From: a virus
IMG/VR virus record: IMGVR_UViG_3300023243_000229
Span: 1 to 27,140 of that record
Length of the DNA: 27,140 nucleotides
Reading direction: 5' to 3' (one strand)
In this document: one piece after another, positions 1 through 6,767 of the stretch
Numbering within the stretch: the stretch's first letter is position 1
How the letters are laid out: each line of letters starts with the position of its first letter
Translations under genes and position numbers: made by a program
Notes under the pieces: generated by a model
What the model was told of the DNA's origin: nothing
The model's input: the letters and a program-made list of their open reading frames with translations, nothing else
The model's database searches: none

Positions 1-26
1 CCTTCGAGTGGAAGTTGCTTTGTCAT
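1..26 (-). CDS. Start of a gene running off the left edge
   Basis: An ATG at 26-24 opens a frame MTKQLPLEG that leaves the window. It begins 11 bases after the stop of the topoisomerase large subunit. In T4-like genomes the other topoisomerase II subunit (gp52) is a plausible neighbour, but eight or nine codons are too few to identify it. Gene status rests on position and strand only. Confidence 0.4.
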
Positions 27-37
27 TCTTTATACCC

Positions 38-1828
38 TTAAATTTTCATTATGTCGAAAGGAGCACTTTGTAGTAACTGCTCTTTGCGATAATCGATTGT
101 ACTACTACTAAACCAATTTGTAAAGAGGTCAGTGTCAGCAATACTTACGGTCGGCAACATTTCTGCCATTGTGTCTGCGTCGATGATGTGCTTTAAGTCT
201 TTCTCACTCCAACTACCCAAGCCTTTTACATAGCTTACGTCTAGCTTGTGATCAATCTTGTTTACATCTGCAAACGTGTATGCCCATTCTTTAACAATGT
301 TGTTCTTCTTGCCAATTGCAATAGGTGTGCGTAGGATCTTCATCTTGCCATTATTTAAATGCTCCGGAAAGTACTTAAACATAAACAACGATACTAGTCC
401 TGTAATACGCATGCCATCTGCGTCAGCGTCAGTTGCTAAACAAATCTCTGCTTCTGGAAACATTGTAATAATGCTGTACAGTTCGCTAAGTTCTTTGTTC
501 GCCATAAACTTCTGATGCGACACTTCTAGTACATTAAGCGGAACACCTTTGAGTGCATAAAACGCATTACCTTTGCGTCCTAAACATTTAATCAAGCCAC
601 CACTTGCTGAGTCACCTTCTACAACAAAGATCCTGTCAGTGTTGCGTCCAATAGCTGCAAAGTACTTGTCGCTTTTAACTTTCTTTGCTTTCTCTAGTTT
701 GCCTAAGTCTTTCTTAGCATTAAGATCATCTTGCAATCTAGTGTAAGCACAAATCTCATCAATAAGCTCTGCGTTCTTCATTAGCTTTGCAACAACTTTG
801 CTTACGTCAAAGTCGCCAATAGCATCGCGGCATTCTGCATTTGAGTTTGTTACACGCTCTTTAGTTTGCGAGTCAAACTTTAGTGCTGGGAAGCCGTTTA
901 CAATAGCATGTACTCGCAGGTGTTGCTTCAAACGTGCCGCACTAATATCTACTTTGCGTCGACGCTTTAGTACTTCACGTAAGTTACCAATCACTGCACT
1001 AATAAAGAAGTCAATGTGTGTGCCGCCTTTAACACTCAAGCCATTTACAAGCGAGTGTGATTGGAAGCTGCCGTCTGACTTAGTAATACCAAATACTGCT
1101 TTCTCTGTATTGAACACATCACATGTTCCAAAGTAGTCAGCAAATTTTAGTTTAATAGTTTTGCGGTTAAAGCGGAAGCGTACTGTATCAAAAGCAAGTG
1201 CTAATGAACGCACACGTTCTTCGATAATATCTGTGTGTGCTTGGTCAATATTCTCCATACCAAAGAAAGCATAGTCAGGTTGGAACTTTACAGTTGTACC
1301 TTTTAACGATGTTTCTTTAGTGCGGATACGATCAATCTGCCCGTCCTTGCCTACCATTTGTACTTGCAGTTTGCCGTCACTACTCTTAGCATCAAACTTA
1401 GTAGATGTTACAAACGTAATCATACTGCCAACTCCGTTCATGCCAATGCTTTCGCGATTGTCATCATCAAAGTTACTACCAGCTCTTGCTCGCGTAAATG
1501 CACTTACCATTTGGTATTCTTTACCATCCGGAGTATCAATCTCTACACTAGGAATGCCACGACCGTTGTCGCTTACAACAATAGTACCGTCAGCTTCAAT
1601 GTCTACATCAATACGTGTAGCAAACTCGCGGTTAGTGCGAACGTGTTCGTCTACACTGTTGTCAATAATTTCGTTGATAACTTTTAACAAGCCGCCTACG
1701 ATGTTTACTTTTTTAAACTCTGCGTTGATAAAAGATACTTCTTCTTGTACAACCTGCGAGCCGCCGTACATGGAAAAGCGTTTGCGGATGTGTTCTGCAT
1801 CCGATAATAGTTTAAAGTTATCAGTCAT
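38..1828 (-). CDS. DNA topoisomerase II large subunit (T4 gp39/gp60-like, fused)
   Basis: ATP-hydrolysing and TOPRIM subunit of a T4-type type II topoisomerase, which relieves torsional stress during phage DNA replication. The 596 residues begin with a GHKL ATPase: EIIDNSVDE near residues 53-61, DNGRGIP at 87-93 and GMNGVGS at 129-135. The TOPRIM domain follows with VEGDSASGG near 404-412 and the acidic DADAD near 465-470. In T4 these parts are split between genes 39 and 60; here they form one uninterrupted frame, as in many marine relatives. The ATG follows AGAGG with six bases between. A sigma70-type promoter lies 30-58 bases upstream. It is followed by a short gene start at the window edge. 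Confidence 0.95.
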   Translation of the reverse strand: MTDNFKLLSDAEHIRKRFSMYGGSQVVQEEVSFINAEFKKVNIVGGLLKVINEIIDNSVDEHVRTNREFATRIDVDIEADGTIVVSDNGRGIPSVEIDTPDGKEYQMVSAFTRARAGSNFDDDNRESIGMNGVGSMITFVTSTKFDAKSSDGKLQVQMVGKDGQIDRIRTKETSLKGTTVKFQPDYAFFGMENIDQAHTDIIEERVRSLALAFDTVRFRFNRKTIKLKFADYFGTCDVFNTEKAVFGITKSDGSFQSHSLVNGLSVKGGTHIDFFISAVIGNLREVLKRRRKVDISAARLKQHLRVHAIVNGFPALKFDSQTKERVTNSNAECRDAIGDFDVSKVVAKLMKNAELIDEICAYTRLQDDLNAKKDLGKLEKAKKVKSDKYFAAIGRNTDRIFVVEGDSASGGLIKCLGRKGNAFYALKGVPLNVLEVSHQKFMANKELSELYSIITMFPEAEICLATDADADGMRITGLVSLFMFKYFPEHLNNGKMKILRTPIAIGKKNNIVKEWAYTFADVNKIDHKLDVSYVKGLGSWSEKDLKHIIDADTMAEMLPTVSIADTDLFTNWFSSSTIDYRKEQLLQSAPFDIMKI

Positions 1829-1857
1829 GAAATGCCTCTGTTTTATAGTATATGCTT

Positions 1858-1886
1858 ATTATATAGCCATATAATGAAAAAGTCAA
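1858..1886 (-). promoter_or_regulatory. Sigma70-type promoter of the topoisomerase gene
   Basis: On the minus strand TTGACT (1886-1881) is separated by 17 bases from TATAAT (1863-1858). The expected start is near 1851, giving a leader of about 23 bases before the ATG at 1828. The -35 box lies inside a hairpin at the end of the preceding gene. Unlike most promoters here it has no extended -10 TG. Confidence 0.8.
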
Positions 1887-1903
1887 GAATTACTTGACTT
1901 TTT
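1877..1903 (-). terminator. Hairpin with T-run overlapping the next -35 box
   Basis: Perfect inverted repeat with 11-base arms AAAAAGTCAAG and CTTGACTTTTT around a five-base loop. Read on the minus strand it ends in five T, so it can act as a weak AT-rich Rho-independent terminator for the ligase unit. It contains the stop codon of the 80-residue protein and the -35 box of the topoisomerase promoter. Confidence 0.6.
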
Positions 1904-2125
1904 GAGTGCATCAATGATGTCTTTTTGTTCTTGTTTAAAGCTTGCATACTGCATACGAACAAGCTCAACTACTAAATCAACTAGTATTGCAGCAGGCGCA
2001 ATACCAATGCCGCCATCTACAAACATTTCAGCAAGTAAGCCTATTGTGAAATAAGCAATGTAACGATACGTATATGGTTGCATGCCCGTGAAGTTCCATT
2101 TAATGAAATGCATTAAGTGCTTCAT
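1883..2125 (-). CDS. Small membrane-associated phage protein, 80 aa
   Basis: Unrecognised protein. A moderately hydrophobic stretch at about residues 23-55 (YIAYFTIGLLAEM and a second patch IGIAPAAILVDLVVELV) suggests one or two membrane segments, followed by a charged tail rich in K, E and Q. The ATG follows AGGAAAAAGAT, a good ribosome site. It is the last gene of the ligase unit and its stop codon lies inside a terminator-like hairpin. Function unknown. Confidence 0.7.
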   Translation of the reverse strand: MKHLMHFIKWNFTGMQPYTYRYIAYFTIGLLAEMFVDGGIGIAPAAILVDLVVELVRMQYASFKQEQKDIIDALKKSSNS

Positions 2126-2147
2126 ATCTTTTTCCTAATTTTGTTTG

Positions 2148-2297
2148 TTATCGAGTGGCTTCGTCGAGTGAAGTGGCTACATAGTTAACGCCATTTTTTA
2201 CTCTGTCACCTGCATCTGCAATAGTGTTAGTATCTAGTATGCCGTAGCCAACTAACCCTACTACTAACAATGCGCCAATAAAAATACCTTTAATCAT
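2148..2297 (-). CDS. Single-pass membrane miniprotein, 49 aa
   Basis: A short frame starting MIKGIFIGALLVVGLVGYGI, so residues 4-20 form a hydrophobic segment or uncleaved signal, followed by a soluble tail rich in D, N and T. Its ATG shares an A with the TAA of the preceding 36-residue gene (TAATG), which implies translational coupling. The 22-base gap to the next gene fits operon spacing. Unrecognised; reality is inferred from the tight tiling. Confidence 0.7.
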   Translation of the reverse strand: MIKGIFIGALLVVGLVGYGILDTNTIADAGDRVKNGVNYVATSLDEATR

Positions 2298-2407
2298 TAG
2301 GTGTTATCTCCATCGGTATAGGTTAGTTTTGATTTATCAAAAATATCACTATCTTTCATTCCAATCAATTTTTTGAATCGTTTCCATACTGCTTTTAATT
2401 TATTCAT
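2297..2407 (-). CDS. Basic miniprotein, 36 aa
   Basis: Short frame starting MNKLKAVWKRFKKLIGMKDS: a strongly basic amphipathic N-terminal half and an acidic, polar C-terminal half. It begins at a TAATG overlap with the DNA ligase stop and ends with a TAATG overlap with the next gene, so it is tiled exactly between two genes. No family recognised. The coupling on both sides is the main evidence. Confidence 0.65.
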   Translation of the reverse strand: MNKLKAVWKRFKKLIGMKDSDIFDKSKLTYTDGDNT

Positions 2408-3762
2408 TATATCTTCTCTCCTGGCTCAAAGCCTCGGAATGTTTTAAATCGTGGAAAACGCAAACTATAAATTCCGTCTTGATTCTGTGTAACAGCGTCA
2501 GCTCTTACTTCAACGAGATTGCCAAGAAGAGCATCACGACTAGACCAATAGTCGTCCCTATGAACATCAGTGAAGCCACTACCGACATTAACGAAAATAC
2601 TTTTACCATCGTCGACTCCTTCGCAGACAATCGCTCCAAGTCTGCCTTCATTACGTCCAGTACCTTCTTCAACATCTACAACCTCCAATGTTACTTCAAT
2701 AAACGGCTTTGCTTTAAGCCAAGCGTGAGTTCTTTTACATTCATACGGAGCATCTGGATCTTTAATAAGAAGACCTTCATAGCCGCCGTCTACAGCCGCC
2801 TTATTAAGCTCAACAAAGCGAGCTTCGCCTTCTTTTGAATCTAAATCGACATCTTCCCATTCGCATGCTTGTACGTGCTGAAGTAAGCTCTCGTTCTCCA
2901 GTACCCAATACTTAACTAAGTTACTGCGAGTAGTCTGCGGTGTGTTCCACGATCCTTTAAGAAAGTCTACTAGTGGGATAAAATCAAACAAGTGTAGTAC
3001 TGCATCAGTTGCTTTCTTGCCATCTTTACGTTGCAACTGCTTCATAAGATCCTGGAAGTCTGCACTCATCACTTCGCCATCTAGCACACAATCATATGGT
3101 GCAGGCTTTGCTGCCAGTACTGCTTCAATCTCTTCAACAATGTGTGGAAAGTTATGGAACTGTCTGCCGTTACGACTAAACAGTTCTACCTTACCTGCGC
3201 GACATACAGCCAGTACACGTACACCATCCAGCTTAACTTCGATTTGTTTTATGCCAACCATCTTCTTTTCGTGGTTAGCACTGTCATGTGCAAGTTGGCA
3301 TCCAAAGATTGGAATAGCGTATTGCGGAAACTCTTTGGCTACTTTGTTAACAGTCTTTTCGCTCATGCCGCATCGTAAGTCTTTGATTAAGATGCGTCTG
3401 TAAAACATATTCCACTGTTCAGTAGTAGCAACACTCATTGCAAGTTCAATTGCATCACGTGCCGCGTGTCCTGTAAGCTCTCGATTAATAAGTTGGAATG
3501 CTAGTGATTTGAATGTTATCCAGTCCAAGCCTTGTCCACTAAGTACGTCTGAACGCTCCGGAACTTTCTTAACTCCAAATGTTACAAGCGGATCAAGTGC
3601 CATCGTAATGCCTTCAAAGAACTCATCAAGTCCTTCCTGCATTGCTTCTAGTAGAATTGCTTGTTTAGCGAGCTTGCTATTGTCAGCTTCTAAATGTTTG
3701 ATAATTTCTTGTGGTTGCATTCGCATGTAGTCACCTGCTGTTGTAAATTTCATATCGTTCAT
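2407..3762 (-). CDS. ATP-dependent DNA ligase (T4 gp30-like)
   Basis: Seals nicks in phage DNA using ATP. The 451 residues are slightly shorter than T4 gp30 (487). The nucleotidyltransferase core is visible: adenylated lysine in EVKLDGVR (about residues 173-180), LDGEVMS downstream, EGLLIKD and the WLKAKPF lysine motif before a C-terminal OB-fold region. The N-terminal 170 residues are helical, as in gp30. The ATG follows AAAAGGGC. A strong promoter lies at 3794-3822. It heads a unit with two miniproteins and an 80-residue protein. Confidence 0.95.
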   Translation of the reverse strand: MNDMKFTTAGDYMRMQPQEIIKHLEADNSKLAKQAILLEAMQEGLDEFFEGITMALDPLVTFGVKKVPERSDVLSGQGLDWITFKSLAFQLINRELTGHAARDAIELAMSVATTEQWNMFYRRILIKDLRCGMSEKTVNKVAKEFPQYAIPIFGCQLAHDSANHEKKMVGIKQIEVKLDGVRVLAVCRAGKVELFSRNGRQFHNFPHIVEEIEAVLAAKPAPYDCVLDGEVMSADFQDLMKQLQRKDGKKATDAVLHLFDFIPLVDFLKGSWNTPQTTRSNLVKYWVLENESLLQHVQACEWEDVDLDSKEGEARFVELNKAAVDGGYEGLLIKDPDAPYECKRTHAWLKAKPFIEVTLEVVDVEEGTGRNEGRLGAIVCEGVDDGKSIFVNVGSGFTDVHRDDYWSSRDALLGNLVEVRADAVTQNQDGIYSLRFPRFKTFRGFEPGEKI

Positions 3763-3773
3763 TATATTGCCCT

Positions 3774-3799
3774 TTTGCCTAATTGTTATATATAGTATA
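3774..3799 (-). repeat. 26-base promoter/leader repeat, copy 1
   Basis: The segment from the -10 box into the leader of the ligase promoter matches 10677-10702 with one mismatch in 26 bases. The shared leader core on the minus strand is TATATAACAATTAGGCAAA. It spans the -10 and initial transcribed region, so both units would share the same mRNA 5' end. Confidence 0.8.
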
Positions 3800-3822
3800 A
3801 CACCTAAATGCCACTATGTCAA
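3794..3822 (-). promoter_or_regulatory. Sigma70-type promoter of the ligase unit
   Basis: TTGACA (3822-3817), a 17-base spacer and TATACT (3799-3794), with an extended -10 TGT directly before the hexamer. It lies 11 bases beyond the stop of the preceding gene, so it starts a new unit. Confidence 0.88.
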
Positions 3823-3832
3823 CCATTTAGAT

Positions 3833-4051
3833 TTAACGCTTGTATCGTACATTGTATCGTACATCTTTGTTCATTTCATTCATAATACGATCTGCTTCAA
3901 TCCTAGTATTATATTTTACTTCATCTATTGCAATAGTATCAAATACGTTGCCCCAGAATTTACGTGCCCACGGAGTTAAATTGTCCCGTTCTAGAACAGC
4001 ATGTACATTTGCTTTACGTTCTAACTGCGTCATTTCATCAAATGGCATCAT
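3833..4051 (-). CDS. Hypothetical phage protein, 72 aa
   Basis: Soluble protein rich in charged residues with no recognised domain; it contains LERKANVHAVLERDNLTPWA and a basic C-terminus. The ATG follows GAGGTGAAAC, a strong ribosome site inside the overlapping zinc-ribbon gene (14-base overlap). It is the last gene of the alarmone-hydrolase unit, directly before the ligase promoter. Confidence 0.75.
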   Translation of the reverse strand: MMPFDEMTQLERKANVHAVLERDNLTPWARKFWGNVFDTIAIDEVKYNTRIEADRIMNEMNKDVRYNVRYKR

Positions 4052-4181
4052 GTTTCACCTCTTTGTTTTCTCTGGTATACCATTTTAAACCGCACTCTGC
4101 TCCACAGAATATGTGTTGCTTTCCTGCTGAATAATACGGTGAGTATAAGTATGCTTTGCCACATTCACTACACTTATTCAT
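4038..4181 (-). CDS. Zinc-ribbon-like miniprotein, 47 aa
   Basis: Short frame beginning MNKCSECGKAYLYSPYYSAG. Two cysteine pairs, CSEC (residues 4-7) and CGAEC (26-30), form a probable four-cysteine zinc site. It overlaps the upstream gene by eight bases (ATGAATAA) and the downstream gene by 14. Such treble-clef or FCS-like fingers bind nucleic acid or protein; the partner here is unknown. Confidence 0.75.
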   Translation of the reverse strand: MNKCSECGKAYLYSPYYSAGKQHIFCGAECGLKWYTRENKEVKHDAI

Positions 4182-4359
4182 GTTTCACCTTCTCAAATTT
4201 GCGGCGGCTCTTGGACCATTGCTTCATAGGCTTTGAAAACATAATCTCTTCAGTTGTACCTTGCCTAATGTAGCCTGCCAAGTTGCCGCCATCGTTAACA
4301 ATATATGTGTGATTCTGAACGAGTGTGTCCCATACTGTCACTTCTTTAAGATATTGCAT
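4174..4359 (-). CDS. Conserved small phage protein, 61 aa
   Basis: Contains HTYIVNDGGNLAGYI followed by a basic tail (KQWSKSRRKFEKVK). Similar short proteins with NHTYIVND and a basic end occur in other phages as far as I recall, without known function. The beta-rich first half and basic tail could suit nucleic-acid contact, which is inference. The start forms a TAATG overlap with the upstream stop. Confidence 0.7.
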   Translation of the reverse strand: MQYLKEVTVWDTLVQNHTYIVNDGGNLAGYIRQGTTEEIMFSKPMKQWSKSRRKFEKVKHE

Positions 4360-4655
4360 TATGCTTTCTTCTTTGCTGGTTTAGTAAATCCATCTCTTGG
4401 GTTGGCGTTTGCTGCCATAGAGCTTTTAAAGCCTCGCTTTATTCTATTAAGCCTCGATGGATCTGCGCCTGAGACAGTTTCTATTGCCCTAGCAACAGCC
4501 GCTAGTTCTAAGTCGCGTGTAGGTGAATTTGACCATTTTTGCTTCTTAAGAACAATGTCATACAATTCATACTGCCTTTCAAGACTTAACGGTCTGATTA
4601 AGTTCCTTGCTTCTTCATCGTAATTACGATTATCTTCCTTTGGTATATGTTTCAT
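4359..4655 (-). CDS. Hypothetical phage protein, 98 aa
   Basis: Predicted soluble and helical, with a lysine-rich C-terminus (TKPAKKKA). No recognised domain. The ribosome site is weak (GAGAAA). It sits between a 49-residue basic protein and the 61-residue conserved protein in the alarmone-hydrolase unit and couples to the latter by TAATG. Confidence 0.7.
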   Translation of the reverse strand: MKHIPKEDNRNYDEEARNLIRPLSLERQYELYDIVLKKQKWSNSPTRDLELAAVARAIETVSGADPSRLNRIKRGFKSSMAANANPRDGFTKPAKKKA

Positions 4656-4673
4656 ACTGTATTTCTCAGTTAG

Positions 4674-4823
4674 TTAGTCATCCCACACAATTTTAGTGTG
4701 CTTAATTTTCTTCTTCATCTTATTTTTAATTACTTTGGGACGGAAGGGACCTTGTGGATCCCTTACCGCCTTTGCTTCAAAGTTGCGTACTTTCGGTGCT
4801 TGCGGACGTCGAGTACTTTTCAT
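4674..4823 (-). CDS. Basic miniprotein, 49 aa
   Basis: Highly basic frame starting MKSTRRPQAPKVRNFEAKAV with a lysine cluster near residues 35-45. It starts in an ATGA overlap with the stop of the HD hydrolase. Its composition resembles small RNA-binding or ribosome-associated proteins, but no family is recognised. Tiling and coupling support it as real. Confidence 0.7.
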   Translation of the reverse strand: MKSTRRPQAPKVRNFEAKAVRDPQGPFRPKVIKNKMKKKIKHTKIVWDD

Positions 4824-5320
4824 TGACCTAGTGCTTCGTGTGCGGCGTAGTGGATAGCACTACCTTTGACTTTGTCCAACACTTGGATAAGCAACAGCAT
4901 TTCTTTGCGGTACACTACATTAAAGCTAGGATCATTGTCGCCAATATCATGAGCGTTGTCTATGATGTCAGCACACTTAACAAACTGAGCTTCGTATGTT
5001 GCATCTGCACTATGCTGTCTATCCATTGCTTTACGTACTGCACGATTGCCATCTTCTGGCACACTAACATCAGTAAGACCATCAACGATAAGTGCAACAG
5101 CTGGTCCGAACATATCTTGTATATCAACAATGCTTACACCAGTGTCTTCAACAACATCGTGCAAGTACGCCGCAGAGATCATATCGTCAGTACCACCAAA
5201 CTTTGCAACAGTTGTTGCAACACGAATAGGGTGTACAATGTATGGCTCATCTGTGTATTTGCGCATCTGACCAACAGCAGCGTGAGCAGCAGTTGCGTAT
5301 GTTAATGCTTGATTTTTCAT
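4820..5320 (-). CDS. Small alarmone hydrolase, HD domain (SpoT/Mesh1-like)
   Basis: Probable (p)ppGpp pyrophosphohydrolase. The 166 residues cover just the HD hydrolase domain, as in Mesh1-type small alarmone hydrolases; no synthetase, TGS or ACT domain follows. Metal and substrate motifs are visible: YIVHP (residues 27-31), LHDVVEDT (53-60) and KCADIIDN near 115-122. The order matches the RelA/SpoT hydrolase fold. The ATG follows AGGGTAAGG, with a strong promoter just upstream, so it heads its unit. The expected effect is loss of stringent-response alarmones during infection. Related HD nucleotidases are possible alternatives. Confidence 0.85.
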   Translation of the reverse strand: MKNQALTYATAAHAAVGQMRKYTDEPYIVHPIRVATTVAKFGGTDDMISAAYLHDVVEDTGVSIVDIQDMFGPAVALIVDGLTDVSVPEDGNRAVRKAMDRQHSADATYEAQFVKCADIIDNAHDIGDNDPSFNVVYRKEMLLLIQVLDKVKGSAIHYAAHEALGQ

Positions 5321-5350
5321 TGCCTTACCCTTGTTTTTGCAATTTATACA

Positions 5351-5372
5351 ACTATTATAGCACTATTATAGC
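5351..5372 (-). repeat. Tandem 11-base repeat duplicating a -10 box
   Basis: ACTATTATAGC occurs twice head to tail (5351-5361, 5362-5372). Each copy gives TATAAT on the minus strand. Only the proximal copy is 17 bases from the -35 box; the distal one lies in the spacer. Confidence 0.85.
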
Positions 5373-5382
5373 ACTTTGTCAA
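5354..5382 (-). promoter_or_regulatory. Sigma70-type promoter of the alarmone-hydrolase unit
   Basis: TTGACA (5382-5377), a 17-base spacer and TATAAT (5359-5354), with an extended -10 TGC. It matches the full consensus at both hexamers. It lies immediately after a Rho-independent terminator. Confidence 0.9.
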
Positions 5383-5383
5383 C

Positions 5384-5409
5384 AAAAAAGAGGCAGTTAA
5401 GCCTCTTTT
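5384..5409 (-). terminator. Rho-independent terminator after the ClpP/macro unit
   Basis: Nine-base arms AAAAGAGGC and GCCTCTTTT around loop TTAACT, running into six T on the minus strand. It overlaps the stop codon of the 57-residue cysteine protein. The -35 box of the next promoter begins one base after the T-run, giving a compact stop/start module. Confidence 0.9.
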
Positions 5410-5581
5410 ATTTGTCTAAATTGCAGTTAGTCTTAGTAAAGTTCTCGCACTTTACAATTTTAATGTGATCGTGATGTTCTATAATGCGCATGTTTTTAAA
5501 TTCAAGGCTTGAACAGTTGGCATTTTTACGATTACAAACGCAACACATACCGCCTTTTGGTTGATATTGATTATTTGTCAT
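5408..5581 (-). CDS. Cysteine-rich small phage protein, 57 aa
   Basis: Contains GGMCCVCNRKNANCSSLEF and a later cysteine in KIVKCENF, a likely zinc-binding arrangement seen in small proteins of other phages. The start at 5581 is preferred over a longer frame because it forms an ATGA overlap with an upstream frame and the longer frame adds only low-complexity basic residues. Function unknown. It is the last gene before the terminator at 5384-5409. Confidence 0.7.
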   Translation of the reverse strand: MTNNQYQPKGGMCCVCNRKNANCSSLEFKNMRIIEHHDHIKIVKCENFTKTNCNLDK

Positions 5582-5721
5582 TGTAGTCCTGATTCCCTGT
5601 CGTGTGCGGCAAACCATTCATCAACGGTATATATGATCGGCGCGTAATACACCCCTTCATCACAAAAATCATACGACTCAAACGTGGTTCCGCTTATAGT
5701 AATAAAATCTTCCTCACTTTT
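5578..5721 (-). CDS. Open frame without AUG; likely frameshifted second half or non-AUG gene
   Basis: A 47-codon frame from 5721 to a TGA at 5580-5578 that overlaps the next ATG as ATGA, the usual coupling in this genome. Its sequence (SGTTFESYDFCDEGVYYAPI and beyond) looks protein-like, but no ATG, GTG or TTG occurs before residue 24. It is in the -1 frame relative to the 44-residue protein that ends inside it. One added A in the AAAA run at 5718-5721 would fuse both into one 83-residue protein. Alternatively, translation may begin at ATT behind AGGAAG. Confidence 0.5.
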   Translation of the reverse strand, partial: KSEEDFITISGTTFESYDFCDEGVYYAPIIYTVDEWFAAHDRESGLQ

Positions 5722-5828
5722 ACATATTCCTTACCACTAGATTGCAAGTAAGCCTCAATGTCACGATCCATATGAACTGTATATCGCCCATCAATATGTT
5801 CTAGTGGTACATAAATTATTTTACTCAT
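5694..5828 (-). CDS. Small conserved phage protein, 44 aa, possibly truncated by frameshift
   Basis: Starts SKIIYVPLEHIDGRYTVHMD after the initiator. This opening resembles the N-terminus of a phage protein type I have seen, often longer (IYVPLE..RYT). The ATG at 5828 lies in an eight-base overlap with the upstream stop and has GAAAGGA upstream. The frame ends abruptly with KILLL, while the -1 frame continues open to the next gene, so this product may be a truncated piece. Function unknown. Confidence 0.6.
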   Translation of the reverse strand: MSKIIYVPLEHIDGRYTVHMDRDIEAYLQSSGKEYVKVRKILLL

Positions 5829-6084
5829 TGGCGTTTCCTTTCTTGTTTTCCCAACTGCTATAGTAGTCGTACTGTGTTTGTTTGTTTTCTCCAACATTCC
5901 ATACTCTTGTTAATGTCTGAGACCACGACGTTTTTGATCCAAAATTGTTACTATGACATAATGGCTGCGCTGGGCCTTCACAACACCAACCGTCAGCTAA
6001 CATTAATTCAACCACACGCGAAAGATTTGCTGAATGTTCTTCCTGTACAATCTCGTATGAATGTGTAACAGTTGTATCTGTCAT
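5821..6084 (-). CDS. Hypothetical phage protein, 87 aa (DUF1737-like start)
   Basis: The N-terminal half (YEIVQEEHSANLSRVVELML then ADGWCCEG) has the pattern of the short DUF1737 fold, where a helix and the GW turn follow a beta strand. The C-terminal half is aromatic-rich (YDYYSSWE). It starts in an ATGA overlap with the macro-domain gene. The family assignment is tentative and no function is known. Confidence 0.65.
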   Translation of the reverse strand: MTDTTVTHSYEIVQEEHSANLSRVVELMLADGWCCEGPAQPLCHSNNFGSKTSWSQTLTRVWNVGENKQTQYDYYSSWENKKGNANE

Positions 6085-6608
6085 ACAATTTCACCATTAG
6101 CTGGAACATCTTCTGCACTAAGTACACATATAATAGGGTCTATGTTAGTTATTTCCTCTTCAATGATTTGTGAAATAATTTCCCAATCTCCACCTGCTAT
6201 GCCTGCTCCCATTTTTGGTAGGCCTATAGTAAAACCAGCCGGTAGACTTGTAATTGACACATTAAACGCTCGCAATGAATGCCGCAATGCCTCGTATCGC
6301 TCCAATCCGTCATATATTGAACCAACATCTAATACTGTTGTTTTACCAGGATAGTATTGTCCATAAAAATTTATAATGGTGCCAGACACCCCACCAGTAC
6401 GCGCTACGAGCGCACACGTCCAATTTCCTAGCTTTTTAATACCCATAGCCATGGTTTTGTTATCAACTGCTCTAGCTTCTGGCCACCTGTTTGCTATCAC
6501 TGGTGCAATACCACTTCCCATTTTGCAAAAGCAATTGCATTGATGTCCCATCATGTCTACGTCACAATCATCAAATGCAGTTATTAAGCTTTTAACTTTA
6601 TATTTCAT
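6081..6608 (-). CDS. Macro-domain protein (ADP-ribose binding/processing)
   Basis: Macro domains bind ADP-ribose and may hydrolyse ADP-ribose-1''-phosphate or remove ADP-ribose from macromolecules. The 175 residues make a single domain: GHQCNCFCKMGSGIAPVIA near residues 21-39 (binding loop), NFYGQY near 80 and IGLPKMGAGIAGGDW near 128-142 (phosphate loop). This resembles Poa1p-like ADP-ribose phosphatases. The ribosome site AAGGATT precedes the ATG. T4-like phages often carry ADP-ribosyltransferases, so a processing enzyme would fit, although no transferase is visible in this window. Confidence 0.88.
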   Translation of the reverse strand: MKYKVKSLITAFDDCDVDMMGHQCNCFCKMGSGIAPVIANRWPEARAVDNKTMAMGIKKLGNWTCALVARTGGVSGTIINFYGQYYPGKTTVLDVGSIYDGLERYEALRHSLRAFNVSITSLPAGFTIGLPKMGAGIAGGDWEIISQIIEEEITNIDPIICVLSAEDVPANGEIV

Positions 6609-6611
6609 TTT

Positions 6612-6767
6612 TTAATCCTTTATAATATCTTCGTAATTAAAGTGGTCGCATAAGTCGTCATCGCCGAGGATATGATCTATTACATCATCTTCTTCCTCAT
6701 AGACACTAATATCAAATTTAGAAATTAGTATAGGAAAAAGGTCCCATGATTCAGGTAGCTTTATCAT
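6612..6767 (-). CDS. Acidic miniprotein, 51 aa
   Basis: Very acidic frame with opening MIKLPESWDLFPILISKFDI and then clusters of D and E (EEEDD, GDDD). It overlaps the upstream gene by 17 bases and ends four bases before the macro gene's ATG, so it fills the gap exactly. Acidic phage miniproteins can mimic DNA or inhibit host enzymes, but that is only a possibility. Ribosome site weak (GGAA). Confidence 0.6.
   Translation of the reverse strand: MIKLPESWDLFPILISKFDISVYEEEDDVIDHILGDDDLCDHFNYEDIIKD

Noticed and set aside
1320-1874. Plus-strand frame of 184 codons opposite the topoisomerase gene
   Set aside because: It mirrors a clearly conserved gene on the minus strand, has biased low-complexity composition and no domain; like all longer plus-strand frames here it is a shadow.
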